The translations under genes were made by a program, and so were the position numbers. A stretch of DNA of 64,000 nucleotides from Pyrenochaeta sp. MPI-SDFR-AT-0127 (taxonomy: Eukaryota; Ascomycota; Dothideomycetes; Pleosporales; Cucurbitariaceae), in NCBI GenBank assembly GCA_020747015.1, contig JAGTJM010000007.1:620001-684000 (forward strand), written 5' to 3'. Position 1 is the first letter of the stretch. Each line of letters starts with the position of its first letter. Positions 1 to 10,551 of the stretch are shown piece by piece. The notes below the pieces were generated by a model. It was not told the origin of the DNA and did not search any database. It saw only the letters and a program-made list of their open reading frames with translations.

Positions 1-318
1 GATAGAAGTCCGACCTCCGCGACCCGAGCCTCATGGAGCTTGTGTCGCACAGCTAACGGTTCTGGGCAAGAGACATTGATACCAATGCATGGCCTCTGTG
101 GGCTCTCGGACATCGGCTTCGCGCCCAACACCGTACCTTTCTCGCATGGCAGGCCAGAAGATATCATCTTCTCATGCCTTGAAGTCGGGTAAGAAATTTC
201 CTTGGGCTATGTCAGTCGTACCCATTGCAGCCAGTCTTATTCCACCACGCTGTTTCATCACTCTATTCAAGTATTTGGGCACCTACTTATATCATGCGGT
301 CGCGGGCTGAATACGCTA
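1..318. other. Unassigned sequence before the first transposon end
   Basis: No reading frame here resembles a family I recognise, and I see no repeat shared with the rest of the window. The short open frames look random. Confidence 0.4.
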
Positions 319-490
319 ACGTGTTCCACCACGCGCACGTCCCTACAGCTCGCACGCGAACGCGATTCTCCATCCGATCTTCAACACGCGATAACTCCAC
401 CAAAATGGCGAATATTGAGGCTGCAATTAATGCCCTGAACTCCTTAGAGATAGGGGAATCTTTCAGTTATACAGATTATGCAGATGAGTA
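319..490 (+). mobile_element. 5' end fragment of a Fot1/pogo-like DNA transposon
   Basis: The fragment begins right after a TA (317-318) with ACGTGTTCCACCA, the same terminal motif carried by the elements at 4532, 24338 and 62861. An ATG at 405 opens a peptide starting MANIEAAINALNSLE, closely matching the start at 62935 (MANIDAALDALKS), which in this family leads into a helix-turn-helix DNA-binding domain. The similarity fades after about residue 29, where the frame appears shifted. No right-hand inverted repeat was found nearby. This is a 5' relic that cannot encode transposase. Confidence 0.6.
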
Positions 491-833
491 TACTTGTGCG
501 ACGCGGACGCTGCTCTCCACTGTCTCTTCGCACTGTCTCTTCGACGTCTCTGCGCCGTCGCGTCCCAGTCTTTGCGCCTGTTCAAAGGCTGCCTCTGCTC
601 GTGATGTGCGAGCTTCGCGCACTAGGTCGCTGGTTCCTGTTTAGCTCAGCCCACCCGGACAATCATTGGTTGTGGCGTTATCTCAGCCTCCACCAATATA
701 ATTTTTTTTAATTTTTTTTTATCAGCTGAACATCAGCTCAACATTGCGGATGTCTATAATCTTGTAGTTCCGCCTGATCCAAAATCCCTCAGATAGACGA
801 AATTCACCACACAGGGCGATCATACAGTCCACA

Positions 834-2021
834 TTGTATGGGTTTGACAAGGTGAACGCTTCCACCACTTGTGACCTGGCAATGGCAACAAAGGCATGCT
901 TGTACAACTCGCCATCCGACCTACTTAATATTAATACTCTTCCACCTGATAATTTGACAGATGTGGTGTCGGCGTGTTTTGAGGAGATTTGCAGGCTCGT
1001 GTATGGTCCTGGAAATCCGGACCTAGCAGGTACCGGTGTGAGTATTCAATACCATGATGCGAGGTGAATCCGAATAGACATCTAATCGACACTAAGGTTA
1101 TTACATCCTATGCCATTCAAATAGCCTTGGCTGTTCTCTTTGGGCCAGCAATGATGCTCGACTTGGTCATATTGCCACTATGTCTACATGGATACTCTCC
1201 CAAAAGGTTTTCTCTCTGGATCGCCAAGCAGCACGAGATGTGTCTATGGTCCCAAGTATTGTTCTTTGTCGCAGTTTCTATTGCTAGCTGCGTGCAACAA
1301 TACCAATCCGGAACATTCGTCTACCAGAACGCCGTCATGATTCACCTCGTCAGCATTGTGTCCTCAAGTTGTCTCTCAACGGCTTCGGCTTTCTTCTTCC
1401 CCGTTAAGAAATTAGGAAGATTTTTCTTTCTACTAGTGGTTGGACATATAATGGCAGCATTCACTTGCGTGGCGCCATTCATCAGACATTTTCAATTTGA
1501 TCATATCTTTCGTGTATGCATGGTAGAGGCGGGGAAGAGGAAGCTGGTGTCTGAGAGCATCTTTCTACAGCCGTACTACCATCCGTTTTCTATTGTAAGA
1601 GGTGGGCTCGCCATCATCATTATTGGCGCCATGGTGTTCTTATGGACGATCTTAAGACGGAGGGGACCACAGTGGAAACCAGAAGAAGAGAAGGTAAGGC
1701 AAGACTAACTGAGTTAAAGGCAGTCGCTGATCGAAACAGCTTGACGAATTCAGGAGGAAGGATTCGTTCACTAAGGGCTGCGTGCTTGTAATGTTTGCAC
1801 TATCTATAGGCTTGCTTATGTGGTCATCTTTTGCTCTCTATCGCGTCCTGCACTTTCGACAAGACTTGTTCAGCTTCTGGGATGGGAAAACGGGCGAGGA
1901 AGTCTGGGGCTTTGGCCAAGTCAGCGCATTATTTGTGTGGGCACCATTGCTTGCAGAACTCGGAGACCCAGCTTTCACACTTCTCGGAACGTCTCTGCGA
2001 ATACATAAGACACCAATTTAA
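834..2021 (+). CDS. Fungal multi-pass integral membrane protein (three exons)
   Basis: Proposed exons are 834-1037, 1097-1693 and 1776-2021 (348 aa). The first intron has GTGAGT/AAG borders, the second GTAAGG/AAG, and both are phase 0. Splicing joins NPDLAGTG to VITSYAIQ, which recreates the NPD-AG-GV segment that precedes the first membrane helix in a family of ascomycete membrane proteins. About seven hydrophobic segments follow: near residues 70-95, 120-140, 150-175, 180-200 and 235-255, and two in exon 3, the last starting at WGFGQ. No catalytic motif is visible and the substrate is unknown. The start Met is the first in frame; an upstream exon is possible. No frameshift is seen, so the gene may be functional. 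Confidence 0.6.
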
Positions 2022-2121
2022 TATCATTCATAACTACTGTTAAATACAGTGCTGTTTCGGACAAGGACTGAGGCCCACTTACACTTTGCATGCCGTTCCC
2101 GTGTCGTGTTAAAAGCGCATC

Positions 2122-2360
2122 CTACGGAACTCCCTGTGCTTTGATGACCTCTTTCACGGCTCGCTCCAGCTCGTCCGAGTCGAACCGCCCTTGGATCTCG
2201 GAGAGCAGTATGGCTTTACTTGCAGGCCGCCCATGATGGATGTGTTGGGCTCCCAGCTGAAGTGCAGTGTCTGGTCGTCGGTGAATCGAAAAGCGCAGCT
2301 GGTCAAAAGCAAGTTGCTTCCCGGTGAGCTACGCGTGCCATAAGGCCACGAGGCATCCAT
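2122..2360 (-). pseudogene. Unidentified C-terminal coding relic with a frameshift
   Basis: On the minus strand a frame from 2360 reads through FTDDQTLHFSWEPN and MGGLQVK. The continuation that looks like protein (FDSDELERAVKEVI, stop at 2124-2122) lies in another frame, so there is either a one-base indel near 2210 or a missed intron. I cannot name the family. It may be the last exon of a gene cut off by the ankyrin relic next door. Confidence 0.3.
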
Positions 2361-2434
2361 CCTTACTTTAGCGAGGTGAGGTCTCGGTCGAGCCGTGCCA
2401 TGGAGTAAGGCAACAAAATTGGGGTTGGTATTGA

Positions 2435-3879
2435 TACGAACTCGGAGCCGAAGACCGTTTCAGTGAGAAAGTACGGGAAATCTGCAGGAACGTCGTGACG
2501 ATCATCGACTCGCGGCTCTACCTGCTTTACCAGACCGCCAAGGAATTCTTGGTTCGGAATGATACGGCGAATTCCTCCGAAGGTGTCCATATAGATCTCA
2601 AATGGAAACACTCATTACGGCCGCAAGAATCTCATCGTATTCTCACCGAGATCTGCATCTGGTACCTACTCCTCGAAGACTTTGAGAACAGTCCACTCGG
2701 TGAAGACGGATCATTATCCCGATACGTTGAGGATTATATCTTCCTTGACTACTCTGCTAAGCATTGGGCCGCTCACTTCCGTGAATCGCAGATAGAGGTA
2801 CAAAGTGCAATGACACAATCAATCCTGAGAATCTGTGAGATGAGTTCTCGGCGTTCCCTAACTTGGTTCAGAATCTATTGGGCTAGTACAAACACGGATT
2901 TTCCCTGGGGTTTCACCAACCTTATGATTGTATCGTATTTCGGACTGAGCGCAGCAGTGAGGCATTTGCTTAAGATGGATGGCATCGACTTGAATTCTCG
3001 GGATGATACCTACCGGCGGTCGGCTCTATCTTGGGCTGCAGGAAAGGGCTTTGATATCGTAGTCCAGCTATTGATTAATGACGCTAATATCGGTCGGCGA
3101 GTCTTCAAGCGACTGATTGGGAAGGGAGCCAAAATCAACTCAGTGGATAGATATGGTCGGACGCCATTATCATATGCTGTTTGGATTGGGAACGTGGCCG
3201 TGGTCAAACTGCTAGTTAAGGCGGGAGCCCGTGCGGACTTAAAGGATGAAATCGGAGGGACGCCATTATCGTATGCGATATGTAACGGATCAAGGAGGTG
3301 ATTGAGCTACTGCTCAAGGGAGATACACAGGTTGATTTTGAGGATATTAGTAAGGAGCTACTGCTCTCCGCTGCGAAGAAGGGGCACGAGGACGTGGTCA
3401 GGTTACTTCTCGACACGGGCAAGACCGATTTGGACGCGAGAGATAATGATGGTCAGACGCCGCTCTTGTGGGCCGCTAGAAACGGGCACGTGACTATAGT
3501 TAAGCTTTTGCTTGCTACGGAAAAAGTCGATGTTAACGCAAAGGGCAAAAACAGTTGGACTCCATTGTCATGGGCGACAGAGGGAGGGCATAAGGATGTG
3601 GTCGAGGTGCTACTAAAAGCTGGAGCGAAGCTTGACTGTGAGTATACTGTATATGTAAGTAAATCCGCCTTAAGCTTGGTATATGCTTCCGTTGATAGCT
3701 AACCTTGGCGTCTCTGGCTGTTATAGGATATAAGTAAATCCGCCCTTTAGCAGATCCCCCTTTCTGAAGCTATGCCTAGACGCTACTATGTCGAGCGGCG
3801 GCAAAAGGGTACAATGCTGTGGTCAAACTGCTGCTTCTTGAAACGGGCAATGTCAACGTCAACTGGGAGGACAAGCACG
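2435..3879 (+). pseudogene. C-terminal relic of a NACHT-ankyrin (NLR-like) protein
   Basis: The frame is open from 2435 and carries DSRLYLLYQTAKEFLVR near its start, the signature that follows the NACHT and winged-helix part in fungal STAND/NLR-like proteins. Ankyrin repeats follow (several TPLSYA or TPLLWAA helices from about 3010 on). The frame breaks near 3288-3300 with a 1-nt shift, resumes as IELLLKG and continues with more repeats to about 3650. A possible intron near 3655-3726 leads into a further degenerate repeat (VVKLLLLETG) ending where repeat REP-A begins at 3882. No NACHT P-loop is present upstream. Such proteins act in heterokaryon incompatibility or defence, but this copy is truncated at both ends and broken. 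Confidence 0.7.
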
Positions 3880-3881
3880 GC

Positions 3882-4108
3882 GTCAAATGCTGGGTGGTGA
3901 CCTGGCACGCCTGGGCTCATGGGCGCTCCATCTTGACAGCTACAACGCCAAAAAACGATAGATATAGCTGCCTCTAGTCAATCTACAGCCTCACGTCAAA
4001 ATCAGCTTGAAAAATGCTTAAACGTCCTCCTCTCCATAGTAATTTGTGTGTGTTGGGGGACGCCAAGGCATCCGCGGTGCGGGCCTTTTTGTCACCCGCG
4101 TGCGTGGG
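3882..4108 (+). repeat. REP-A dispersed repeat, copy 1
   Basis: About 227 bp run from GTCAAATG to GTGCGTGGG and match the copies at 38752-38975 (inverted) and 46647-47120 (the latter split by a solo LTR). Shared blocks include GGTGGTGACCTGGC near the start and GGGGGACGCCAAGGCATCCG near the end. Copy 1 interrupts the ankyrin relic. It lacks the LINE-like 3' tail seen on the inverted copy. No clear tRNA-type A and B boxes are visible. Confidence 0.75.
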
Positions 4109-4118
4109 TCCTGGTCTG

Positions 4119-4529
4119 GTTCACGCTATGGAGCCGTTCGGGTTTCAGACCCTCGCTCTGATCCGCCCCGCCATGGGACCGTTTGAACCTCCCACTGCAC
4201 CACCCCAGTAAGTCTGTACTATCGACAACACCTCGTCCATATACCTCTTCGTTCATGCTACAAAAAACCTACGCCTCTCTTACGTGTGTGTGTGATTTCC
4301 TATTATGCCATGCACCCTGAGGGTATGGGCTGTTACTGAGTGCCAGTTACACACATCCTTCCTGCTCCTCGCTTTCTCCATTTCAGGAGCCAACCATGAC
4401 TCCTGCTCATCCCTTGTCTAACACGCGCCTCTCTTACTTGCAGCGAACGGTTTGTGTGCGCTTGCCAGAAGATAGAGACTGCGCCACAAGGTGTAGCTGG
4501 ATAGCAAGCCTTTAGTCATCACTGTGACT
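4119..4529. other. Intergenic stretch with a short dispersed motif
   Basis: No gene is recognised. About 60 bp around 4280-4345 (a GT run, then ATGCCATGCACCCT and GGGTATGGGC) resembles 24220-24275, so a short degenerate repeat is present in both places, each time just upstream of a Fot-like element. Confidence 0.35.
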
Positions 4530-4700
4530 TAACGTGTTCCACCAGTCAGTGGCGAACACCAGTCAGTCGCGAAAAAACACGACAACAGCGAGTATTTCAA
4601 TTTTTGGAATTAACGCAGTATATCGCACGTAAACGTCCGCTCAAGACGCCTAACGACTAGCCAGCACTTCAGAAGCAGCGCCCACTGCTACTGAGGCGTC

Positions 4701-6374
4701 ATGGCGACACCGTGGCCTCGAAGGGCGACATGGCCTACCCCGCTTCGCGAGCATGCTACCACCCTCAGCGCATTCCTTCACGATGTGCTGAACACTATCG
4801 AGCGCAATGGTAGCCAGACTGTGCCAGCAGACCTTGCTGGAGATGTCATTCGCGGCGCACTGACCTTCGTCTTGAAGACGCAGCACACGCCTGACCTTGG
4901 CACTATCTGCGACGCCCTCAGGGTCGCACAAACTGAAGCTAAAGCTACTGCGGAACACACCGCACAAGCCCTCGATCAGATCAAGAGCAAGCTCGAGAAC
5001 GCTACAGAAATCATGCAACAGACAGCTGCAAGTATACAGCAGAATGGTAACACAGCAGAGGAGGCGAGGGCCGCTGCGAAAGAAGCAACAGAAGTAGGGA
5101 AAGCGACCCTAGAGATGGCGAGAGAGATCAAGAATAAAGCACCACAACAGCAGACGAACGGGCCAGTGTCATACGCTGCAGCGGCAGCTAGAGGTCCCCC
5201 ACTAGCAGGTACATATAATACACAGAGTCGCAAAGCACCAATTGTGCAGACGCAACGTGAGGTCATCGTGAACATCAGAGATCCACTCACCGTACAGGCC
5301 CTTCGGGCGATGAACCCCCGCAACCTTAAAGCCCACGTAGAACGTGCAATCGAGCAAAGCGGGAATGAGAACATTGCAAGCGTGAAGATTGTGTCATCTA
5401 ACCAGCTCAAGAGCGGAGACCTGAGCGTCAAGGCAGCCACTAGTACCGAAGTTGAAGCACTCCGACAGTTCGCAGACGATTGGGCCATGCGCATCGGCAA
5501 CGGGGCCAGCATACAGATCCCGACGTACGGCGTCCTCGCTCACGGCATCCGTACCAACACGATGGACATGGACAAGTTTGAAGAGAATAGGAACCAGATT
5601 CTGCAGGACAACAGACCGTTCATCCCCCAGGCTGAGATCCGACACATAGGATGGCTGACCAGAGACGCTGCCGCTAAGACCGCATCAACCATCACCATCG
5701 AATTCACCAAACCAGAGGACGCAAACAAGATCATAGACGAGGGCCTAGTCTGGCAGGGCGAGGTCTTCCAGTGCGAGCGATACGAGAGACAGTGCCGCGT
5801 GAAGCAGTGCTTCAAGTGCCAAAAATACGGCCACATAGGAACCCAGTGCAAGGCACCAACAGCATGTGGCTACTGTGCGCAGGAGCACGACACCCGGGAC
5901 TGCCCAGCCAAGTCGGACCGGAACGCGCCCAGGAAATGTACCCTCTGCCGCGGCGACCACGAAGCGTGGAGCCGCCAGTGCCCAACCAGGAAAGACGAGA
6001 TCGCCAAAGCAAAGATGGCATACGAGATGCGGCCTCACTACCACTATGTACCCGAAACCAGAGGAAGGACCGTGCAGCCAGAGATGCCTGCTACTGTGCG
6101 TAGAAGCAGATCCGGCCAGAACACGGCATCAACACAGGTCATCCAGCTCACCAGGAACCGATCGCAGCCCGGACGAGGACAGAAGCGAACCAATACTGGA
6201 ACGACAATCAACCCAATGGACCAGGAAAACATACCGCCATCAGGAGCTGGCAGCCAGCGACCGCAGAGGACCATCATGCCGAGCCGTAGAGCGCTAGAGG
6301 CAATTGGAGTCAACACACAACTACCACAAAACAGCACTCAGCATATGGAGATCGATTCTACGACCGAAGCATGA
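4701..6374 (+). CDS. LINE ORF1, gag-like nucleic-acid-binding protein
   Basis: A 557-aa protein that in Tad1/I-type LINEs coats the element RNA. The N-terminal half is Ala/Gln-rich and likely helical (residues about 60-145, coiled-coil-like). The C-terminal half has three Cys/His knuckles in tandem from about residue 370: CFKCQKYGHIGTQC, then CGYCAQEHDTRDC, then CTLCRGDHEAWSRQC. The C-tail is basic and rich in Arg, Gln and Pro. The ATG at 4701 is the first in frame after the leader. The stop codon overlaps the ORF2 start in the tetranucleotide ATGA, suggesting coupled termination and reinitiation. No frame disruption is present. Confidence 0.9.
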   Translation: MATPWPRRATWPTPLREHATTLSAFLHDVLNTIERNGSQTVPADLAGDVIRGALTFVLKTQHTPDLGTICDALRVAQTEAKATAEHTAQALDQIKSKLENATEIMQQTAASIQQNGNTAEEARAAAKEATEVGKATLEMAREIKNKAPQQQTNGPVSYAAAAARGPPLAGTYNTQSRKAPIVQTQREVIVNIRDPLTVQALRAMNPRNLKAHVERAIEQSGNENIASVKIVSSNQLKSGDLSVKAATSTEVEALRQFADDWAMRIGNGASIQIPTYGVLAHGIRTNTMDMDKFEENRNQILQDNRPFIPQAEIRHIGWLTRDAAAKTASTITIEFTKPEDANKIIDEGLVWQGEVFQCERYERQCRVKQCFKCQKYGHIGTQCKAPTACGYCAQEHDTRDCPAKSDRNAPRKCTLCRGDHEAWSRQCPTRKDEIAKAKMAYEMRPHYHYVPETRGRTVQPEMPATVRRSRSGQNTASTQVIQLTRNRSQPGRGQKRTNTGTTINPMDQENIPPSGAGSQRPQRTIMPSRRALEAIGVNTQLPQNSTQHMEIDSTTEA

Positions 6375-9300
6375 ATCAGCACACTACATTAAGCATACTA
6401 CAGTATAACGTACGCAAATCGAGAGATACAGTGATGGCAACTCTGCTTCGAGATCCTAAAGTTCACGAGTATGACATTCTAGCCATCCAGGAGCCGTGGA
6501 GGAACCCGTTCATGGCGACAACTCACCATCCAGCGAAGGATGTTTTCCATCTCTGCTACCCACCAGCAGCCGACGAAGGCCCAGCCAGAGTCTGCTTCTT
6601 CATAAACAAGAGAATAGACCACAAGCAGTGGCGATTCAAGGAGCACACGAAAGACATCTGCTCTCTCATTATCGAGCCTAGCGAAGCGCGACAGGAGCAG
6701 CAACGACTGACTATACACAATATATACAACCCTACAAGGAACAGTACTAACACCGGATCTACGCTGACGGATATTCGTGCAGTCCTTAACGAGCACAAGG
6801 ACAACGAGCAGATACTTCTTGGCGACTTTAACCTGCATCATCCCCTGTGGGGAGGATCGAACGTCAGACGCATAGATCCAGGGGCGGAAGATTTAATAGC
6901 GATCATAGAAGACTTTGGCCTTAGCAATACACTGTCTCCGGGAACTATCACATATGAAGAAGCGGCTTGGCAATCTACCATCGACCTGTGCCTGGTCACG
7001 GTAGGCCTCGACGACAGGGTGATTAGAAGCCAAGTCGATCGCGATCTCGATCACAACTCAGACCACCTGCCGATATGCACCGTGTTGGATATGACTGTGC
7101 AGTACCTAGACAAGGCAGCTCAGAGGAACTGGAGGCGTATGGACGAGAAAGCATACACAAAAGTCCTGAAGCAAGCCCTGCCACCGCCACGCAGACCCGT
7201 GACAAAGGTGGCACTTGATAGATACGTCCATGAAGTGATTACGGCGATCAGAAGCGCAATCGACAAAGCAGTTCCGCAAATATACTCCTCGCCCCGAGCA
7301 AGGGAGGGATGGACTGCGGAGTGCAAGGCGGTACTCGCTGAAGCGAAGAGACTAAAGAGATTACACAGCCAGTATAACACAGAAAAATCGTGGGAAGAGT
7401 ACCGCGAAGCTAGAAACTGCAAAGCAAGAACAATCCGCAAAGCGATGACAAAGATGCATAGAGAACGAGTAGAAGACGCGGCACAGTCGCCAGACAAGCT
7501 CTGGAAGCTTGCTAGCTGGGCGAAGACCCGGGGCAACGTGGCGCCTCGAGTTACGCCTAGCATACGAAACCCGACAACACAGCGCGAGGTTACAGAGCCA
7601 GCGGATAAGGCAGACTTGTTCCGCGAAGTCTTCTTTCCCCCACCACCGGAAGCAGACCTTGAAGACATCCGAGACGCTGAGTACAACGGCCAGATCGAGC
7701 TGCCACCCATCACAGAGAAGGAAGTGAGGGACGCCATCCGAGCAGCGCCACCGCGCAAAGCTCCCGGTCCAGATGGTATCATTAATCGAGCCCTACAGGC
7801 AGGATCGAAACTGCTTACACCCCACCTGACGAGCATCTTCAACCGCAGCCTACGTCTGGGGTACTGCCCATCACATTTCCGCGAATCGACTACGGTCGTC
7901 CTGCGAAAGCCCGGCAAAGACAACTACACCGTGCCAAAAGCATACCGACCAATTGCGCTACTCAACACAGTTGGCAAAACGATGGATGCAGTGATCGCCC
8001 GGCGGCTCAGTCATCTGGTGGAAACACATTGTGTGCTCCCAGCGACACACATAGGCGGCAGGAAGATGCGCTCCACTGAGCACGCGCTCCATGCCGTCAC
8101 GAGTAAGATATATAATGCGTGGAATAGAGGAGCTGGTCAAGTGGCCAGTCTGCTGCTGCTCGACGTCTCCGGCGCCTTCGACAATGTCTCACATACACGA
8201 CTGCTCCACAACCTGCGGAGAAGACGGGTGGACGAGAAGACAGTCAAGTGGATTGCAAGCTTCCTTAGCAACAGATGCACCAGCATAGCTGTAGATGGTT
8301 TCAAATCACAGGAGTACACTATAAGCACGGGCATACCGCAAGGCTCCCCGCTGTCGCCTATCCTCTATCTCCTCTACAATGCCGACTTAATAGATGAGTG
8401 CAACCAAGAGGCAAACGCAATTTCGACGGGTTACATAGACGACATAGGCATCCTCGCATGGGGCAACACAACAGAAGAGACGTGTAACACACTGAGCCAC
8501 ATTCTTAAGAAAGCACAGCATTGGGCTAGCACCCACGCTTCCATCTTTGCCCCAGACAAGTTCCAGCTGACTCACTTTACGAGATCGCGCACGCGCATCG
8601 ACACAGGCAGACTAATCCAAACCGACTGGGGTGAAGTGAAACCCAAGACAACGTGCAAATACCTGGGACTGACCATGGACACGAAGCTACAGTGGAGAGA
8701 ACACCTAGAAGAGGTCAGACAGAAGGCGACAAAGACCATCAGTGCACTCAGTTGCCTCGGAGGTTCGACCTGGGGCATAACCTTTGCAGACATGAGGAAA
8801 CTGTACGAGGCTACTGCGCTCCCCCAGATGATGTACGCATGCTCAATCTGGTCGAACGCTAGCATCAAGGGCAAGACATACACAAAGAAGACACTCAACG
8901 TCCTACAAAGCATACAGGCAAGAGCGGCAAGAGTTATCTGTGGGGCATTCAAAGCTACTTCCAGAGTGGCACTTGATGTCGAAGCATACCTTTTACCTAT
9001 TGAACAACAGATTTGGAAACACAACACGGATGTCATCACCCGACTTCTCTCGTGCAAGGATATTGCAGATACAGCCGGCCTTCAGACAAGCAGCATGCAA
9101 TCAAGAAACCGCATCAGACACATCAACTCCTGGCAGAAGATCTACGACGATATGAAGAGCCAACGCAGCCAGGGCTTCGACACGCAGGAGCCAATCCCAC
9201 CCTTCATAACCCCCACATGGCAAACCGGCCCCAGGACATACATAGACAAGAACGCCGACAAGGCACGGAGCCGACACGACAGAACGAATGAAACAGGTCA

Positions 9301-10219
9301 GAGCCTCAGCATCTACACAGACGGCAGCGGCATAGACGGCGAGGTAGGCGCAGCAGCGGTATGCCCGCTCACCCAGCAGACTCGCACCGTACATATGGGA
9401 TCAGACACAATCTCGACAGTATATGCCGCTGAGCTACAAGGCATAAGCCTAGCACTGCAGATAGCACGAACGTACGCAGAGCGAAGTGGCGAACGACGAA
9501 ACGTCGCCATCTACACCGATAACCAGGCGGCCATCTGGTCTATAACCAAAGCCGAGGGACGATCAGGAGCCTATATCCTCGAGGAGATCGCACGACAAGT
9601 CCAGGAGCTCCAGGATATGGGACGGCCAGTAACAGTAAGATGGATCCCCGCCCATGTAGGAATCCCAGGAAACGAAGCTGCAGACAGAGCCGCCAAGGAG
9701 GCGACCGGGTGGAGAGAGGACGGCCGCAGACGCCCACCGGCAGATGCACCCCCTAGGCTCCACCCACTCAGATCAACCGTCAAGAGATGGTGCAAGACAC
9801 AGAGAGAGCGGGCTTGGAGGGCCAAGTGGCGAGCAGAGACTAAAGGTCGCGCGACATATCGACACACACCGATGCCTACCAAGAAGGTGCTCCAGCTCCA
9901 CGAGGGACTCAACAAACGACAGAGCGCGCTGCTGGTGCAGCTGCGCACCGAGAAAATCGGCCTCAACGACTTTCTCTTCAGCAGAAAAGTGCCAGGGGTC
10001 ACCAGCTCCCGCTGCGAGTGCGGGGAGAGGCGGCAGACCGTTGCTCACGTCCTTCTTCACTGCAGGACACACAAGGACCTCCGGAACCGTGTGTTCGGCG
10101 ACCTCTCTGGACGACACAACCTCCGGACCATCCTGAGCAAGCCACAGTTAGCCACCAAAGCCATCGAGTTTATAGAGCAGACGCAGATCCTTGGGCAAGT
10201 GGGGATCAGAGACGTGTAG
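6371..10219 (+). CDS. LINE ORF2: endonuclease, reverse transcriptase, RNase H
   Basis: The 1282-aa polyprotein carries out nicking and target-primed reverse transcription. An apurinic-type endonuclease occupies about residues 1-235 (LQYNVRKSRD, IQEPW, GDFNLHHPLW near 150, SDHLPI near 229). The reverse transcriptase lies around 480-760, with KAPGPDGI, LDVSGAFDNV, TGIPQGSPLSP and the catalytic YIDD near 687. RNase H lies around 975-1115, with YTDGSG near 981, the AAEL glutamate, YTDNQA and the AHVGIPGNEAADRAA block. A C-terminal Cys/His knuckle (CECGERRQTVAHVLLHC) starts near 1214. All catalytic residues are present and the frame is uninterrupted. Translation probably depends on reinitiation at the ATGA overlap with ORF1. 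Confidence 0.93.
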   Translation: MNQHTTLSILQYNVRKSRDTVMATLLRDPKVHEYDILAIQEPWRNPFMATTHHPAKDVFHLCYPPAADEGPARVCFFINKRIDHKQWRFKEHTKDICSLIIEPSEARQEQQRLTIHNIYNPTRNSTNTGSTLTDIRAVLNEHKDNEQILLGDFNLHHPLWGGSNVRRIDPGAEDLIAIIEDFGLSNTLSPGTITYEEAAWQSTIDLCLVTVGLDDRVIRSQVDRDLDHNSDHLPICTVLDMTVQYLDKAAQRNWRRMDEKAYTKVLKQALPPPRRPVTKVALDRYVHEVITAIRSAIDKAVPQIYSSPRAREGWTAECKAVLAEAKRLKRLHSQYNTEKSWEEYREARNCKARTIRKAMTKMHRERVEDAAQSPDKLWKLASWAKTRGNVAPRVTPSIRNPTTQREVTEPADKADLFREVFFPPPPEADLEDIRDAEYNGQIELPPITEKEVRDAIRAAPPRKAPGPDGIINRALQAGSKLLTPHLTSIFNRSLRLGYCPSHFRESTTVVLRKPGKDNYTVPKAYRPIALLNTVGKTMDAVIARRLSHLVETHCVLPATHIGGRKMRSTEHALHAVTSKIYNAWNRGAGQVASLLLLDVSGAFDNVSHTRLLHNLRRRRVDEKTVKWIASFLSNRCTSIAVDGFKSQEYTISTGIPQGSPLSPILYLLYNADLIDECNQEANAISTGYIDDIGILAWGNTTEETCNTLSHILKKAQHWASTHASIFAPDKFQLTHFTRSRTRIDTGRLIQTDWGEVKPKTTCKYLGLTMDTKLQWREHLEEVRQKATKTISALSCLGGSTWGITFADMRKLYEATALPQMMYACSIWSNASIKGKTYTKKTLNVLQSIQARAARVICGAFKATSRVALDVEAYLLPIEQQIWKHNTDVITRLLSCKDIADTAGLQTSSMQSRNRIRHINSWQKIYDDMKSQRSQGFDTQEPIPPFITPTWQTGPRTYIDKNADKARSRHDRTNETGQSLSIYTDGSGIDGEVGAAAVCPLTQQTRTVHMGSDTISTVYAAELQGISLALQIARTYAERSGERRNVAIYTDNQAAIWSITKAEGRSGAYILEEIARQVQELQDMGRPVTVRWIPAHVGIPGNEAADRAAKEATGWREDGRRRPPADAPPRLHPLRSTVKRWCKTQRERAWRAKWRAETKGRATYRHTPMPTKKVLQLHEGLNKRQSALLVQLRTEKIGLNDFLFSRKVPGVTSSRCECGERRQTVAHVLLHCRTHKDLRNRVFGDLSGRHNLRTILSKPQLATKAIEFIEQTQILGQVGIRDV

Positions 10220-10538
10220 ACGACAGCCGAGCGCTGGGGGGAGACTGTAGGTATTGGGGTCGCAAAACACGAGGCAGAGTGCCTCTACGAGACTAGAAGC
10301 GCAGTGTCCAGTTAGTAGAACCATTATCTAGATGGGCCGCCAAGCATATGTAGATAGTGGTTGAGGGGAAACGGCAGGCCTCTGGGAACAGCTGGCTCTT
10401 GTTTAGGGAGTGACGTGGGGCGGCGCGGATTAACGTTTGTGCTGCGTCGGCTGTCTGCTAAGCTAGCCAACCGGGCATAGCTGCGGAGAAAACGCGGCTG
10501 AAACCGAGTAGGACATAATCAATCAATCAATCAATCAA
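10220..10538 (+). repeat. LINE 3' untranslated region with AATC tail
   Basis: The 3' region ends in AGCCAACCGGGCATAGCTGC ... GCTGAAACCGAGTAGGA followed by AATC repeats (about 10517-10538). The same terminal block, with a short internal deletion, is fused to the inverted REP-A copy at 38712-38751, where the tail is ATC repeats. The 3' end is presumably what the reverse transcriptase recognises. Confidence 0.8.
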
Positions 10539-10551
10539 CCAGTCAGTCGCG

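Larger units (their letters stand above)
4572..10538 (+). mobile_element. Full-length Tad1-type non-LTR retrotransposon (LINE)
   Basis: The element contains a 129-bp leader, ORF1 (4701-6374), ORF2 (6371-10219), a 3' untranslated region and a tail of AATC repeats ending near 10538. It is flanked by a direct repeat of 13-14 bp (CCAGTCAGTCGCG at 4559-4571 and 10539-10551) made from the end of the host transposon, as target-primed reverse transcription would produce. Both frames are open with all catalytic motifs, while the surrounding transposon is full of stop codons. This copy therefore looks young and possibly competent. A fragment of the same family lies at 51984-52144. Confidence 0.9.

Noticed and set aside
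3882..4108. tRNA-derived head for REP-A
   Set aside because: A weak A-box-like TGGCACGCCTGG is present, but no B box follows at the right distance.
7120..7923. A 267-codon minus-strand frame
   Set aside because: It is antisense to the LINE ORF2, whose motifs are unambiguous.
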